Source: Methanocatella intestini (GTDB lineage Archaea > Methanobacteriota > Methanobacteria > Methanobacteriales > Methanobacteriaceae). From it: 64,000 bases of DNA. Below are positions 1 to 9,744 of the stretch, piece after piece; position 1 is the stretch's first letter, and every line of letters starts with the position of its first letter. The stretch lies in assembly GCF_002252585.1 (NCBI RefSeq), contig NZ_NQLD01000014.1; one strand, 5' to 3'. Below the pieces are notes generated by a model. The model was not told the DNA's origin. It saw nothing but the letters and a program-made list of their open reading frames with translations, and did not search any database. The translations under genes and the position numbers were made by a program.

Positions 1-1095
1 AAACATAATAACTAAAATAATCAATACGATTGGCAATATAGTTAATAAAATGCTGTCATTAACTTTATCAAAATGGTATTCTCTGTTAAAATCCATATGT
101 GATCCGTCAGTATGATTTGCAGTTATTTTAGCAAAATTGTACTGTAAATCGTAATAGCTAATATATGCACCTTCGTAATTTATGTAATCTGGAGCCTGTC
201 CGTTTTCATCCATGTAATTTTTAACAATTCCACCCATTTTTATATAATCATAAATTGAATAGGAATCCTTGGTTAAAATGGAGTATTTCAATGGAGAATC
301 TGGAGCTTTATAATCTTCAGGATTTTCTAATCCGTTTCCATTTAAATAAGTACTGGTTAAATATAACAGTTGTGGGGCTGAATAAGAGTTGTAAGTTCCA
401 TTCATTTCATTGTCGTTGCTTTCTAAAAGACTTTGACTAGCATGAGCCATATTTGAAGGAGCTAATTTATGAGTTATTACTAAATTATTGTCATAATGTT
501 TGGTGCTGTTGTAGTTATTTATATTATTAACAATCTCTCTGGCAATATATTTGTTTACATCATCATTATTCTGATTTATAATGCCGTCAGAACCTGCATC
601 AGGATATTCTTTCAATGGCTGGATATAGCTGATTCCTCCATCATTAAGAAATGTTCCGGGGTTATTAATTCCTGCAAAAATTGTTTTTGAGTAGTTATCG
701 TCCCATGCTCTTCTTAAGGATTCTGCAGTATCTAAATCATAATCTCCAGTATTGACAAATATTATCTGTTTGTCTGTAGTGGCTGTGGAATATTTATTTA
801 AAACTAAAAAATTACCTGGATCTACAGCAGCAAACACTACACTAACATTTGAATCAGCTTCAATAGCTCTTGTTCCTTCTCCAGGTCCTGGAGACTGACT
901 ATCTACAATTACATTAATTTCTCCATTGCCGATTTCTTCAATATAGGTTTTTATGGAATTAAGCATTCCTACATCATCATTTGTACCCATTATGTTATCG
1001 GATGTTAGAAAAACAGTGGTAGTTGCAGATACATCTTGAATTACACTAGCTAATAATAAAATAGCTAATAGGATAATTGCAATTTGTTTTTTCAT
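1..1095 (-). CDS. Exported pseudomurein-binding-like surface protein, 3' end cut by window
   Basis: An open frame runs from an ATG at 1095 leftward off the window, giving 365 codons without a stop. The N-terminus is a clear signal peptide (Lys-Lys, then a Leu/Ile/Ala-rich core ending near VSA). The middle is a secreted Asn/Asp/Tyr-rich region of unknown fold. Near residues 305-330 a segment (APDYINYEGAYISYYDLQYN) resembles a pseudomurein-binding repeat (PF09373), which anchors proteins to the wall in this order. The visible end is hydrophobic (LLTILPIVLIILVIMF), a probable C-terminal membrane anchor, so little is probably missing. It diverges from the adhesin at 1543. The repeat assignment is by eye and moderate; the export call is strong. 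Confidence 0.75.
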   Translation of the reverse strand, partial: MKKQIAIILLAILLLASVIQDVSATTTVFLTSDNIMGTNDDVGMLNSIKTYIEEIGNGEINVIVDSQSPGPGEGTRAIEADSNVSVVFAAVDPGNFLVLNKYSTATTDKQIIFVNTGDYDLDTAESLRRAWDDNYSKTIFAGINNPGTFLNDGGISYIQPLKEYPDAGSDGIINQNNDDVNKYIAREIVNNINNYNSTKHYDNNLVITHKLAPSNMAHASQSLLESNDNEMNGTYNSYSAPQLLYLTSTYLNGNGLENPEDYKAPDSPLKYSILTKDSYSIYDYIKMGGIVKNYMDENGQAPDYINYEGAYISYYDLQYNFAKITANHTDGSHMDFNREYHFDKVNDSILLTILPIVLIILVIMF

Positions 1096-1542
1096 AATTT
1101 TATTTCAATTTTTATGATATAATAATTTTTTTATAGTATAATATTAAATTATTGTTTAAATGGATTATTTTTTGATTTTATTAATTTTTATTCATTTATT
1201 AGAAAAAATTTAAATAATTTAAAGTTTAATAAGATTTTTGAGGATTTAAAACGATTATCTTTTATTTTAAGTTCTATATTGTAGTTATTTTGAAAAATAA
1301 TATTGCTTGTATCAAGTTGAAATAAATTTGTAGATTATAGCTAAGTATTTAATTTTAAAATATTTGGTTTTAGTTAGCTAATTTGATAGTTAAATATTAA
1401 TTTACGGTTTATTTTCAAATTTCATATTTAAGAATTGTTATTTTCAAGTTTTATACTAAAATAAAAAGTTTAATTGCTAATTAATAGCTAATTTAGGTTA
1501 ATTAATGGTAGTTAAAAATGTCCTCAAAATAGGAGATTTATA
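1096..1542. promoter_or_regulatory. AT-rich divergent intergenic region
   Basis: These 447 bases separate two divergent secreted-protein genes and should hold both promoters. The sequence is extremely AT-rich. Near-repeats of (G/A)TTAGCTAATTT and TAGTTAAA occur around 1374-1400 and 1484-1520. A TATA-like stretch (TTTATACTAAA) lies near 1450, and an SD (AGGAG) sits just before the ATG at 1543. No ORF or structured RNA was seen. Confidence 0.35.
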
Positions 1543-4500
1543 ATGTTTAAAAGCAAACAAAAGAATTTTCTTATTTCTATGCTTTTATTAGTTTTATTTT
1601 TAGCAACTTTAGGCACAGCTTTTAGTGCTGATTTAAATGAAACTTTAGAAGCTCAGGAAGTAAGTGTATCCAAAGATAATTTAGAAAATTCTCAAAATGA
1701 CATAGTACAGGGTAGTGAAATAACTGTAAATGGAGGTAAATTTAGTGATATTCAAAAAGCAATTGATAATGTAGATGATGGTGGAACAATTCATTTAAAT
1801 GGATATTATAGTGCCCAAAATAATGATGCTGTTGTTTATGTAAATAAAAATATTAAGATTGTAGGAGGTTCAAATGCTGTTTTAGATGGAAAAAATATTT
1901 CTTGTATTTTTTCAATTCAAAAAACAGGTTCAAATTGCCAAATAAGTAATTTAAAATTTATAAATGGGATGTCAGGTCATGGTGGTGCGATGGTTATTCT
2001 TGGTAGGGATGTAACTATTGAAAATTCAGTTTTTGAAAATAATTATGCAGATTATGCTGGAGGTGCAATTTATGTACTTTCAATTTTTGATAATAGCGGT
2101 AAATATCCGGAAGAAGGTGAAAATTTAATTATAAGAAACTGTAATTTTACAAATAACTTTGCACAAGTGGCAGCAGGAGCTATTGGTGTTTATGGAAATA
2201 ATACTCAGGTTAGAGATTGTAATTTCGTATCTAATAAAGTCAAACCAATCACTAATCATAAATCATATGGTGGTGCGATTCAAATTGGTCGTGATGAATA
2301 CAATATTTATTCTAATGTTGTAAATTGTAATTTTATTAACAATGAAGCCATTGCACATAATTTAAATAACTCTCATGGTGGAGCAGGTTGTGTTAGAGCG
2401 GGAATAACTTATCAAAATTGTAAATTTATTAATAACTCTGCAGATCAGGGTGGAGCATTAACTTATCATGCATCAGGTAATATTAAGGATTGTTTTTTTA
2501 TAAACAACTCTGCAAAACTTTATGGTGGTGCATTAAGTACAGGTTATATAGATATGGATATGAATTTAAAAGTGGCTAACTGTAATTTTGAGCAGAATAA
2601 TGCTCCTTATGGTGGTGCTGTTCAATTAAAAGGTAAAAATATTGAAATTCAAAAATCTACATTTAATAAAAATGTTGCATCAGTAAATGGTGGTGCTGTT
2701 AATATTATAGCTAAAACAGTCACTATTGATGACGTTGATTTTAATAAGAACATAGCTAATGTAAATGGCGGTGCGGTTTATATTAATGGATATAAAACAA
2801 CTGTTGTAGATTCTTCATTTATAGCTAATGAAGCTATTCCTGATGTTAAAAAATTAGATGACGGATTAGGTGGAGCTATTTATATAAATAGTTCTGCAGC
2901 TACTATTAATAAAAATACATTTAATAACAATGTAGCAAGAAATGGAAGTGCTATTTATTATGATAAATCAGGTTTAAACTGTGTTATTTCAGATAATGCA
3001 ATGGCAGAAAATCAAGCATGGGTTTATGCTTTGCCAATTTCTGCTAAAAATATTTATTATGGTGAAAATTGTGAAATTTCAGCTACTATATTTGGCGGAA
3101 ATAATATAGCAAAATATAATGATTTATTTGTTTCAAATGCAATTTATAATAATGCAAAACAGGATAAAATTAAAGTAAATGGTGAAACTCCTATTTTAGG
3201 AGCTGTAGATAATGGAAAATTATATCAGGACAGTAGGGAATATAATATGGATGTTTTATTAACTGTAACTTATGAAGACGGATCTGTAATATTTAATAAA
3301 ACTTTAAAATCTGATTTTAAAGGTTATGTTTCAAATGTTCTGGAAAATTTAAAACCTGGAAAATATAAAGTTAGTGCAACCCATTTTGAAGATACTTACT
3401 ACAAATATATTACAAATGTTACCTATTTCAGTGTTTATCCTAAAGCGGATCTTCAAGTAAATAAAAGTTCTAATTTGATTGATGCTAATTATGGGGATGT
3501 GGTAATATGGACATTAAAGATTACAAATAATGGTCCTAATATTGGAACTGGAATTAAATTAAAAGACTTAATTCCTAATGGTTTAATTATTTTGAACTGT
3601 GATGATGAAAAATACAATAAAAAAACAGGTATTTTAAATATTGGATCTCTTAACATCGGTGAATCTAAAACAATTAATATAAAAACTTTAGTTAATAAAA
3701 CGGGAACTTTTATAAATGAAGCTAGTGTGTCTGGAAACGAATATGATTGGAATTTAAAAAACAATAATGATTCAGCAGGTCTTAATGTTAATCCATCAGC
3801 AGATTTAGCTATTGAAAAATTAGTTAATGATACTAATCCTAAATTCAATTCTTTAGTTAAATGGACTTTAAGAGTTACTAATAATGGTCCTGATAAAGCT
3901 ACAGATGTTATTGTTTGTGATCTGCTTTCTAGAGATTTGATTTATCTGTCCAGTACTGGAAATTATGATGTAAAATCTGGTTTATGGAATATTGGAACTT
4001 TAGAAAGTGGCAAATCTATTTCTATCGATATTGTAACTTTAGTTAATAAAACTGGAAAAATAATGAATGCGGCTAGTGTGTCTGGAAATGAATATGATTG
4101 GAATTTAAGTAATAACTATGATAATAATTCTATTGATATTGATGTATGTGCTGATTTGGCTATTGAAAAATTAGTTAATGATACTAATCCCAAATTTAAT
4201 TCTTTGGTTGAATGGACTTTAAGGATTACTAATAATGGTCCAGATACTGCAACAGGTGTTGTTGTTTGTGATGTTTTGCCTGAAGGATTAATTGCTGTGG
4301 ATAAATCATTTGATGGAACTTGGAATGTCGGTCAATTGCTTGCTAATCAGACAAAGGAATTAACAATAATCTGTTTTGTTAATAAAACTGGAAAGCTTGT
4401 TAATATAGCTAATGTATCTGGAAATGAATATGATTATGATTTAACTAATAATATTGCAAATAAAAGCATTGAGGTTAATTCAAGTGTTGATCTTTTTGTT

Positions 4501-5787
4501 AAAAAATATGTGAACAATAGGACTCCTGACTTTGGTGAAATAATTAAATGGTCAGTTGTTGTTTCAAATGATGGTCCTGATGTGGCTACTAATGTTCAGG
4601 TTAAAGATTTATTGGATGAAGGGTTAATATTTGTAAAATCTAGTTTAACAAAAGGAAACTATGATGTTGAATCTGGTATTTGGACTATTGATTCATTAGC
4701 ACCTATGATTAATGAAACATTGGATATTTACTGTAAAGTTAATAAATCTGGGAAAATTCTAAACTTAGTCAGTGTCAATTCTACACAATATGATTGGAAT
4801 GAATCAAATAATCAGGATAATGAATCTGTTGATGTAATTAAAGTAGCTGATTTGTCAGTTATTAAATTAATTAACAATTTAAATCCTAATTATAATGATT
4901 TAATTAAATGGACAATAATTGTTTCAAACAATGGGCCAAATGCAGCTACTGGTGTTGTGGTTAATGATTTGCTTCCAAATGCTGTTGAATATATTTCATC
5001 TAATCCATCTAAAGGAGTTTATAATCCTGTAAGTGGTATATGGGATATTGGCAACTTAGATGTTGGTGAAGAATTGCAATTGGATATTGTCTCTAAAATT
5101 GTCAAAACAGGAAACATTACAAATGTTGTTAAAGTCAGAGGCAATGAAAAAGACAATAATTTAACTAACAATAATTATGAAAAGTCAATTAATGTTAAAC
5201 CTGCTGCAGATTTAGCTATTGAAAAATCAGTATCAAAACAGGAAGTTAAATTAGGTGATTTAATTACTTATTTAATTGAAATTACAAATAATGGGCCAGA
5301 CAATGCTGAAAATATTAAGGTAAATGAATTATTAAACTCTAATTTAAAGTTAATTTCATTTGAGACTACTAAAGGTAATTTCAATAATGAAACCAATGTT
5401 TTAACTATTGGTTCATTAGCTAATGGTGAAAAATCTCTGTTAACTATTAATGCCGTTGCAAATAATTGCGGTAAATTTGAAAATACTGTTGTTGTTTCAT
5501 CGGATACTTTTGATTATGATAAATCCAATAATCATGATTGTGCAAGTGTTTTTGTAAGTGAAAAAACTATGAAAAAATTAGAAAATATTGTAAATAATAT
5601 CCATTCTCCAATTTTAACTAAAGATTCACTTCAAAAATCCATTGTTTCAAAATTAGAGAGTTTAACACAGGTACAGGCTTTAACAAGTATTGTATTGCCA
5701 AAAACAGGTTTGCCGATTGTATTGTTAATTTTAGTTTCAATGATTTCAATTGGATTTTTACCTATTAAAATTTCAAAGAAAAGATAA
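1543..5787 (+). CDS. Adhesin-like protein: parallel beta-helix plus six DUF11 repeats
   Basis: A 1414-residue secreted protein. Residues 1-29 form a signal peptide. Residues about 50-530 are a right-handed parallel beta-helix of repeating 'NCxFxNNxAxxGGAI' turns. From about 634 there are six DUF11-type Ig-like repeats (starts near 634, 751, 868, 980, 1100 and 1220), each opening ADLxxxK and carrying 'NNGPDxAT'. A Pro-Leu-Pro-rich hydrophobic segment near 1388-1405 with basic residues after it is a membrane anchor. SD AGGAG precedes the ATG. This is the adhesin-like class abundant in Methanobrevibacter, thought to mediate contact with bacteria or host glycans; the ligand is unknown. Repeats 2 and 3 are nearly identical at DNA level. 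It is followed by its own terminator. Confidence 0.92.
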   Translation: MFKSKQKNFLISMLLLVLFLATLGTAFSADLNETLEAQEVSVSKDNLENSQNDIVQGSEITVNGGKFSDIQKAIDNVDDGGTIHLNGYYSAQNNDAVVYVNKNIKIVGGSNAVLDGKNISCIFSIQKTGSNCQISNLKFINGMSGHGGAMVILGRDVTIENSVFENNYADYAGGAIYVLSIFDNSGKYPEEGENLIIRNCNFTNNFAQVAAGAIGVYGNNTQVRDCNFVSNKVKPITNHKSYGGAIQIGRDEYNIYSNVVNCNFINNEAIAHNLNNSHGGAGCVRAGITYQNCKFINNSADQGGALTYHASGNIKDCFFINNSAKLYGGALSTGYIDMDMNLKVANCNFEQNNAPYGGAVQLKGKNIEIQKSTFNKNVASVNGGAVNIIAKTVTIDDVDFNKNIANVNGGAVYINGYKTTVVDSSFIANEAIPDVKKLDDGLGGAIYINSSAATINKNTFNNNVARNGSAIYYDKSGLNCVISDNAMAENQAWVYALPISAKNIYYGENCEISATIFGGNNIAKYNDLFVSNAIYNNAKQDKIKVNGETPILGAVDNGKLYQDSREYNMDVLLTVTYEDGSVIFNKTLKSDFKGYVSNVLENLKPGKYKVSATHFEDTYYKYITNVTYFSVYPKADLQVNKSSNLIDANYGDVVIWTLKITNNGPNIGTGIKLKDLIPNGLIILNCDDEKYNKKTGILNIGSLNIGESKTINIKTLVNKTGTFINEASVSGNEYDWNLKNNNDSAGLNVNPSADLAIEKLVNDTNPKFNSLVKWTLRVTNNGPDKATDVIVCDLLSRDLIYLSSTGNYDVKSGLWNIGTLESGKSISIDIVTLVNKTGKIMNAASVSGNEYDWNLSNNYDNNSIDIDVCADLAIEKLVNDTNPKFNSLVEWTLRITNNGPDTATGVVVCDVLPEGLIAVDKSFDGTWNVGQLLANQTKELTIICFVNKTGKLVNIANVSGNEYDYDLTNNIANKSIEVNSSVDLFVKKYVNNRTPDFGEIIKWSVVVSNDGPDVATNVQVKDLLDEGLIFVKSSLTKGNYDVESGIWTIDSLAPMINETLDIYCKVNKSGKILNLVSVNSTQYDWNESNNQDNESVDVIKVADLSVIKLINNLNPNYNDLIKWTIIVSNNGPNAATGVVVNDLLPNAVEYISSNPSKGVYNPVSGIWDIGNLDVGEELQLDIVSKIVKTGNITNVVKVRGNEKDNNLTNNNYEKSINVKPAADLAIEKSVSKQEVKLGDLITYLIEITNNGPDNAENIKVNELLNSNLKLISFETTKGNFNNETNVLTIGSLANGEKSLLTINAVANNCGKFENTVVVSSDTFDYDKSNNHDCASVFVSEKTMKKLENIVNNIHSPILTKDSLQKSIVSKLESLTQVQALTSIVLPKTGLPIVLLILVSMISIGFLPIKISKKR

Positions 5788-5792
5788 TTTAA

Positions 5793-5826
5793 AGTAGCTA
5801 TTTGGCTACTATTTTTTATTTTTTTA
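5793..5826 (+). terminator. Hairpin and T-run after the adhesin
   Basis: AGTAGC pairs with GCTACT around a 6-base loop, followed by two T-runs directly after the adhesin stop codon. Confidence 0.6.
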
Positions 5827-6049
5827 AAAGGATTTTTTAAAAATTTTAAACTATAAGAATTATTGATTTTTGCATCAATTATTTTAATGTTTTTTAATAA
5901 AAGTATTAAAAAAATAATTCAAAATTCTTAAATTATCAATAGTTTTAAATAGGACTTTTAACAAATATATATCTAGATATTGATGTATTGATGATTTTTT
6001 ATTAAAAATTACTGTTTTTACTCAATATTAAATGTTATGAGGTGAAATT

Positions 6050-6493
6050 ATGTCTGATGAAGAAATGATTGAAGAAACAAGCGAAGAATTTATAGAAGAA
6101 GATGAAGAAAAATTACCTTTCGCTAAAGCAGAAGTTGTTCGTTTAATGAAAGAAAATCTTGATGATGACAAAATGATCAGGGAAAGAGTAAAAGTAGAAA
6201 TGAACAAATTCTTAGGTGAAGTTCTTAAAAACGTATGTAAACAATTAAATGATTATCCTTATACTACTATTGAGTATGAAATGCTTAAAGAATCTACTTA
6301 CCCATACACTAACATTACAAGGATTAATCAGGAAAAAGAAAGAATATTATTACATTTAGAAGCTATTAAAGCAGATTGTAATGCATTAGCTATGGATGTT
6401 CAAAGAACTTTAAAATTAAAAGATGTTGCTGAAGAAGACGATTTAAGTAGCTTTTTAGCACATGATGATGAAGAAACTGAGGAAGAAGAATAA
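6050..6493 (+). CDS. Acidic histone-fold-like protein with C-terminal helix
   Basis: 147 residues, strongly acidic at both ends. Residues about 22-85 read as a histone fold. A short helix opens LPFAKAEVVRLMKEN, like the LPIAPIGRIIK start of archaeal histones. A long amphipathic helix (MIRERVKVEMNKFLGEVLKN) follows, then a TTIEYEMLKEST segment where histones have their third helix. A second long helix (about 95-125) follows and could form a coiled coil. Several DNA-contact basic residues of true nucleosomal histones are not evident and the tails are Glu/Asp-rich, so DNA wrapping is doubtful. It could be a histone variant or a partner of another histone. SD GGTGAA is well placed. The fold call is inference from pattern only. 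Confidence 0.6.
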   Translation: MSDEEMIEETSEEFIEEDEEKLPFAKAEVVRLMKENLDDDKMIRERVKVEMNKFLGEVLKNVCKQLNDYPYTTIEYEMLKESTYPYTNITRINQEKERILLHLEAIKADCNALAMDVQRTLKLKDVAEEDDLSSFLAHDDEETEEEE

Positions 6494-6505
6494 AATCTTC
6501 CTTTT
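6481..6505. terminator. Hairpin between convergent genes
   Basis: GGAAGA pairs with TCTTCC across a 9-base loop containing the stop codon of the histone-fold gene, followed by TTTT. It lies at the junction with the convergent ZPR1 gene. Confidence 0.4.
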
Positions 6506-7085
6506 AATTATCTTCAATAATACTAAAACCTGTTTTTAATAATTTCAATTCCTCTTCGGGAATGTCTAATATTTCAACATCATCACTTACAACATTACTC
6601 TGACCAAAGGGATCTTCAATAATTAAAGTAGCTGTTTTTTCTCCATTTACAAGGCTTTTTAAATCATTTAAAACTAACTGTGCATTTTTTTGAGAAGTAT
6701 TGTCATTAAATAGATGAAGTGCCTGTTTTACTGCATCTTCAAATCGGGTGATTACTCCTTCAACATTAGTTACATATCCTTCTGATTTTGGACCAGGTTC
6801 CACTTTAACGCCAAGTTCTGGAATGGACACAGTTGCTGACTGTGATCGGACAATTCTGGTAGATAAATTATCTTTATTTATTTTTAAAACATATTTTGCA
6901 GGATCATTATGTTCAAGTGCTATAATATCACTATGTTTAAATCCGCAAGAATCACAAATAATAGTTGTTTCTAAAACCTTTCCGAAGTGTGGTATTTCAA
7001 TTTCTTTCATTATAGATTTAGCCACATTCTCAGTGTTGCATGCTGGACATTTGATACTCATTTCATTAATTTCTGCTTCATTCAT
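6504..7085 (-). CDS. ZPR1-family zinc-finger protein
   Basis: About 193 residues from the ATG at 7085. That start has GAGGAT about 10 bases upstream; an in-frame TTG at 7094 abuts the SD and is less likely. An N-terminal C4 zinc ribbon (CPACN...CDSCGFK) is followed by the ZPR1 beta domain with GPKSEGYVTNVEGVI and RFEDAVKQAL, diagnostic of the archaeal single-copy ZPR1 family. Eukaryotic ZPR1 chaperones eEF1A folding; the archaeal role is unproven. The gene overlaps the 3' end of the upstream kinase-like gene by 8 bases, so the two are probably translated together. Confidence 0.85.
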   Translation of the reverse strand: MNEAEINEMSIKCPACNTENVAKSIMKEIEIPHFGKVLETTIICDSCGFKHSDIIALEHNDPAKYVLKINKDNLSTRIVRSQSATVSIPELGVKVEPGPKSEGYVTNVEGVITRFEDAVKQALHLFNDNTSQKNAQLVLNDLKSLVNGEKTATLIIEDPFGQSNVVSDDVEILDIPEEELKLLKTGFSIIEDN

Positions 7086-8022
7086 TATAAACAAATCCTC
7101 TTTTTGTTAATTCTTCAATGATATTATTTAAACTATTATCGTCAGGTGCACAGACAGTAAATTTTCTGTACTTTGACAGAGCATATAATTTATTTAAATC
7201 TTCTTTTTTCTCTTTGTTTTCATTAATGCTTTTAATAAATTTGGTTGCTTCATCAGAATCTGAAATATTAACAGTTTTAACTAATGAATCTTTAAAGCCT
7301 CCTAATTTGTACACGATTTTTGTTATGATGCTGTTATTCTGTTTTATGATGATGTCAACTACATCTTCTAATTCATCAACACTATTAGTTAAACATACAG
7401 TTTTACAGGTTTGTTTTATTGTTTTAAGTAGTTTGGACAATGTATTATTAATATTTTCAGTATTGACTGTTATTGCATTGAATTTTTCAGCCTGAGATAT
7501 TAGGTGGTTGTGGATTATTCTGTTTTCTTTAAAGAATTCTAATTGTTTTCCACCTCTATGTATTTGAATTGCTCTTTTAACAAATCTTTCTTTATGTGCT
7601 TCTTCATCTGATGATAATATAAAGAAATAAATATTTGCATCTTCGTAGAATTGTTCAATATCAATTAATCCAGGAACTAAATGCACTCCTTCAATTATAA
7701 TGTCATCAAAGTCTGTAATTGCTCGCTGAATTACCTTTTCTAAAGCAGGAATAACATATGATGCGTGTTCATCAAAACCAGCCGCCACCAGTTCCTCATA
7801 GTTGTCATATTTTGACTTGTTTCGTAGGCTTTTATATGCTTCATAAGATGAATTGTGGAGTGCTGGAGCATATTCCTTTCCAATAATTCCTCTAACTACA
7901 GCACGTATGAAATCACTTTCTATTAAATGTTTTATGTTTAATTGTTTAGCTAATTCTGCAGCTATTGTTGATTTCCCAATTCCAGAGGCACTTCCAATTA
8001 ATATAACATAAGGTTTTCTCAT
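7078..8022 (-). CDS. 2-phosphoglycerate kinase-like P-loop protein
   Basis: 314 residues. A Walker A motif GSASGIGKST at residues 9-18 begins a P-loop kinase domain of about 200 residues that resembles 2-phosphoglycerate kinases, with conserved IIIEGVHLVPG and an ERFxxRA helix. The family makes 2,3-bisphosphoglycerate, precursor of cyclic 2,3-diphosphoglycerate, in Methanothermus; whether that product is made here is unknown. Residues about 215-314 form an extra alpha/beta domain, possibly regulatory. SD GGAG lies 8 bases before the ATG. It overlaps the ZPR1 gene downstream. The substrate is inferred from family only. Confidence 0.75.
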   Translation of the reverse strand: MRKPYVILIGSASGIGKSTIAAELAKQLNIKHLIESDFIRAVVRGIIGKEYAPALHNSSYEAYKSLRNKSKYDNYEELVAAGFDEHASYVIPALEKVIQRAITDFDDIIIEGVHLVPGLIDIEQFYEDANIYFFILSSDEEAHKERFVKRAIQIHRGGKQLEFFKENRIIHNHLISQAEKFNAITVNTENINNTLSKLLKTIKQTCKTVCLTNSVDELEDVVDIIIKQNNSIITKIVYKLGGFKDSLVKTVNISDSDEATKFIKSINENKEKKEDLNKLYALSKYRKFTVCAPDDNSLNNIIEELTKRGFVYNE

Positions 8023-8231
8023 GTTGGTAGTCTCCTATTCTTTTTAATAGTTATATAATAATTAACATATTTAATTTATAAAAACATTATCTTTTAATAA
8101 TAAGAAAATCAATAATTAATAAATAGATTATAATTTTTTTTGAAAATCTTTTTTTAATAAAGTTTTTATAAAAAATTAAGATTATTTTGTTACACAGTTG
8201 TTATAAATTATAAGTTATAGGAGTGATATTT

Positions 8232-9281
8232 TTGTATTCAGTAGATTCTGTTAAAGAACTTCAAGATTTGAATCCATTCATTGTTGTTGGTTGTGGTGGA
8301 GGTGGTGAGAAATTCTCCAATCTTGAAGGTATTGAAGCAGTTGGCTTTATAGATGATGATGTTAACAAACAAGGAACTCAGTTTTGTGGTAAAACTGTTT
8401 CAGGCAGTTTGGATGAATGTTTAAGTGAAACTTCTGCAAACTCTCTTGTTATTATGTTGCCTATTGGAGCTGAAGGTTCAGCTATTAAATATGCTGTTCA
8501 AGCTATTGATGCTGGTTTAAATGTTATAACTTCCTTTAGATCATTATCTATTGAAGACAATATTTCTTTAAAAAAATTTGCTGATTCAAAAGATTTAATT
8601 ATCAAAGAAATAGGTCCTAGGTTAGATGTTGTTGAAAAAATAGCAGGAATAGCTCCTGAAAAATCCTGTGAGGTTTTACCAAAAATATCCTATGAACCTA
8701 AAGCTCCGGTAATCTTTGTTGGAGGAACTTCTCAGGAATGCGGTAAAAGAACTACTTCCAAAAAATTAGGAATTGCAGCTACTCAAAGAGGTTTAACTTC
8801 AGCAGTTATTTCCACTGATGAAATGGGTCTTGAGGAACCTACAGAATTTAATTTTAGAGCAGGAAGTTTATCTGCTATGGATGTTCCTGCAGCAGTATTG
8901 TCTGCAATTAAATATGTTGAAGAAACTAAAAAACCGGATATTATTTTCATTGAAGGTCAATCTAGTTTAACTGAAAAAGGAAATCCTCATCCAAGAGGTT
9001 TATCTGCAGCTATTTTGATTGGTGCAGCTCCTGATGCAGTTATTATTGGACACAGACCAAACCACCCATACAGGGAACCTAGAGGCATTGAAGAAGAAAT
9101 TAAAGCTATTGAAGCTGTTGAACCTACAAAAGTTGTGGGAATTTCAATTAATCTTAAAAATGCAGAATTGGATTTGGATACTGAATACTTTGAACATAAA
9201 TATGACTTACCTGTAGAGGATGTTTATAACAATGGTGCTTCAAAATTATTAGATGCTATACTTGATTATTTAGGAGAGTAA
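8232..9281 (+). CDS. DUF1611-family P-loop protein
   Basis: About 349 residues. An N-terminal Rossmann-like domain (IVVGCGGGGEKF) is followed by a C-terminal P-loop-like domain (FVGGTSQECGKRTTSKKLG) and IFIEGQSSLT, the layout of DUF1611. Some bacterial relatives (DgcN) act in D-amino-acid metabolism; the archaeal role is unknown. The longest frame starts at a GTG at 8223, but that codon lies inside the SD (GGAGTGAT at 8220-8227). The TTG at 8232, 8 bases after GGAG, is the better start. It is followed after 5 bases by sepF, suggesting co-transcription. Confidence 0.8.
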   Translation: MYSVDSVKELQDLNPFIVVGCGGGGEKFSNLEGIEAVGFIDDDVNKQGTQFCGKTVSGSLDECLSETSANSLVIMLPIGAEGSAIKYAVQAIDAGLNVITSFRSLSIEDNISLKKFADSKDLIIKEIGPRLDVVEKIAGIAPEKSCEVLPKISYEPKAPVIFVGGTSQECGKRTTSKKLGIAATQRGLTSAVISTDEMGLEEPTEFNFRAGSLSAMDVPAAVLSAIKYVEETKKPDIIFIEGQSSLTEKGNPHPRGLSAAILIGAAPDAVIIGHRPNHPYREPRGIEEEIKAIEAVEPTKVVGISINLKNAELDLDTEYFEHKYDLPVEDVYNNGASKLLDAILDYLGE

Positions 9282-9286
9282 TTTAA

Positions 9287-9736
9287 ATGGGTTTTACTGA
9301 TGCTTTAAAAAGAAGTTTAGGTTTTGAAGAAAATACATCTTTACATAACAAACAGCCAAATAATTATAGAAGGCCAAGCACTCATTCTAGTGACTTTAGA
9401 ATGTCAAATAATAATGCTTCAGATTTAAGCAGTCATAGCTATTATGATGATGTGTCTATTTCTCCGGAACAGTCTTTCTATGAAATAATGTTAATAAGGC
9501 CAAAAACTATTGATGATATTAATTATGTTGTAGATCAAGTTCTTGAAGAAAGTAATCCTGTTATTTTAGATTTATCTTTTTTAGAAAAAGAAAGTCCGGC
9601 TAATTTCAAACTTGCCGGTGAAAAAATCAAACAAATGAGAAGTAATTATGGTGCAGAAGCACTTTTACTTTCCCGTTGCAATGATAAAAATTTAATTATT
9701 ATAGCTCCAAAAGGAGTTAGTTTAGTTAGAAAGTAG
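9287..9736 (+). CDS. sepF: Cell division protein SepF (FtsZ membrane anchor)
   Basis: 149 residues with the three SepF parts. There is an N-terminal amphipathic helix (MGFTDALKRSLGF) that binds membrane, a low-complexity Ser/Asn-rich linker (about 20-65), and a C-terminal globular domain from about 66 (SFYEIMLIRPKTIDDI, VILDLSFLE, ending LIIIAPKGVSLV). In archaea SepF links FtsZ rings to the membrane, and the M. smithii protein has been studied in that role. It is transcribed with the DUF1611 gene and converges on a TatD-like gene 8 bases downstream. Confidence 0.93.
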   Translation: MGFTDALKRSLGFEENTSLHNKQPNNYRRPSTHSSDFRMSNNNASDLSSHSYYDDVSISPEQSFYEIMLIRPKTIDDINYVVDQVLEESNPVILDLSFLEKESPANFKLAGEKIKQMRSNYGAEALLLSRCNDKNLIIIAPKGVSLVRK

Positions 9737-9744
9737 AAAAATTC

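Noticed and set aside
3489..3848. Minus-strand 119-codon ORF inside the adhesin gene
   Set aside because: Shadow of the DUF11 repeat coding strand; no SD or recognisable domain.
8223..8231. GTG start for the DUF1611 protein
   Set aside because: The codon lies inside the Shine-Dalgarno sequence; TTG 8232 has proper spacing.
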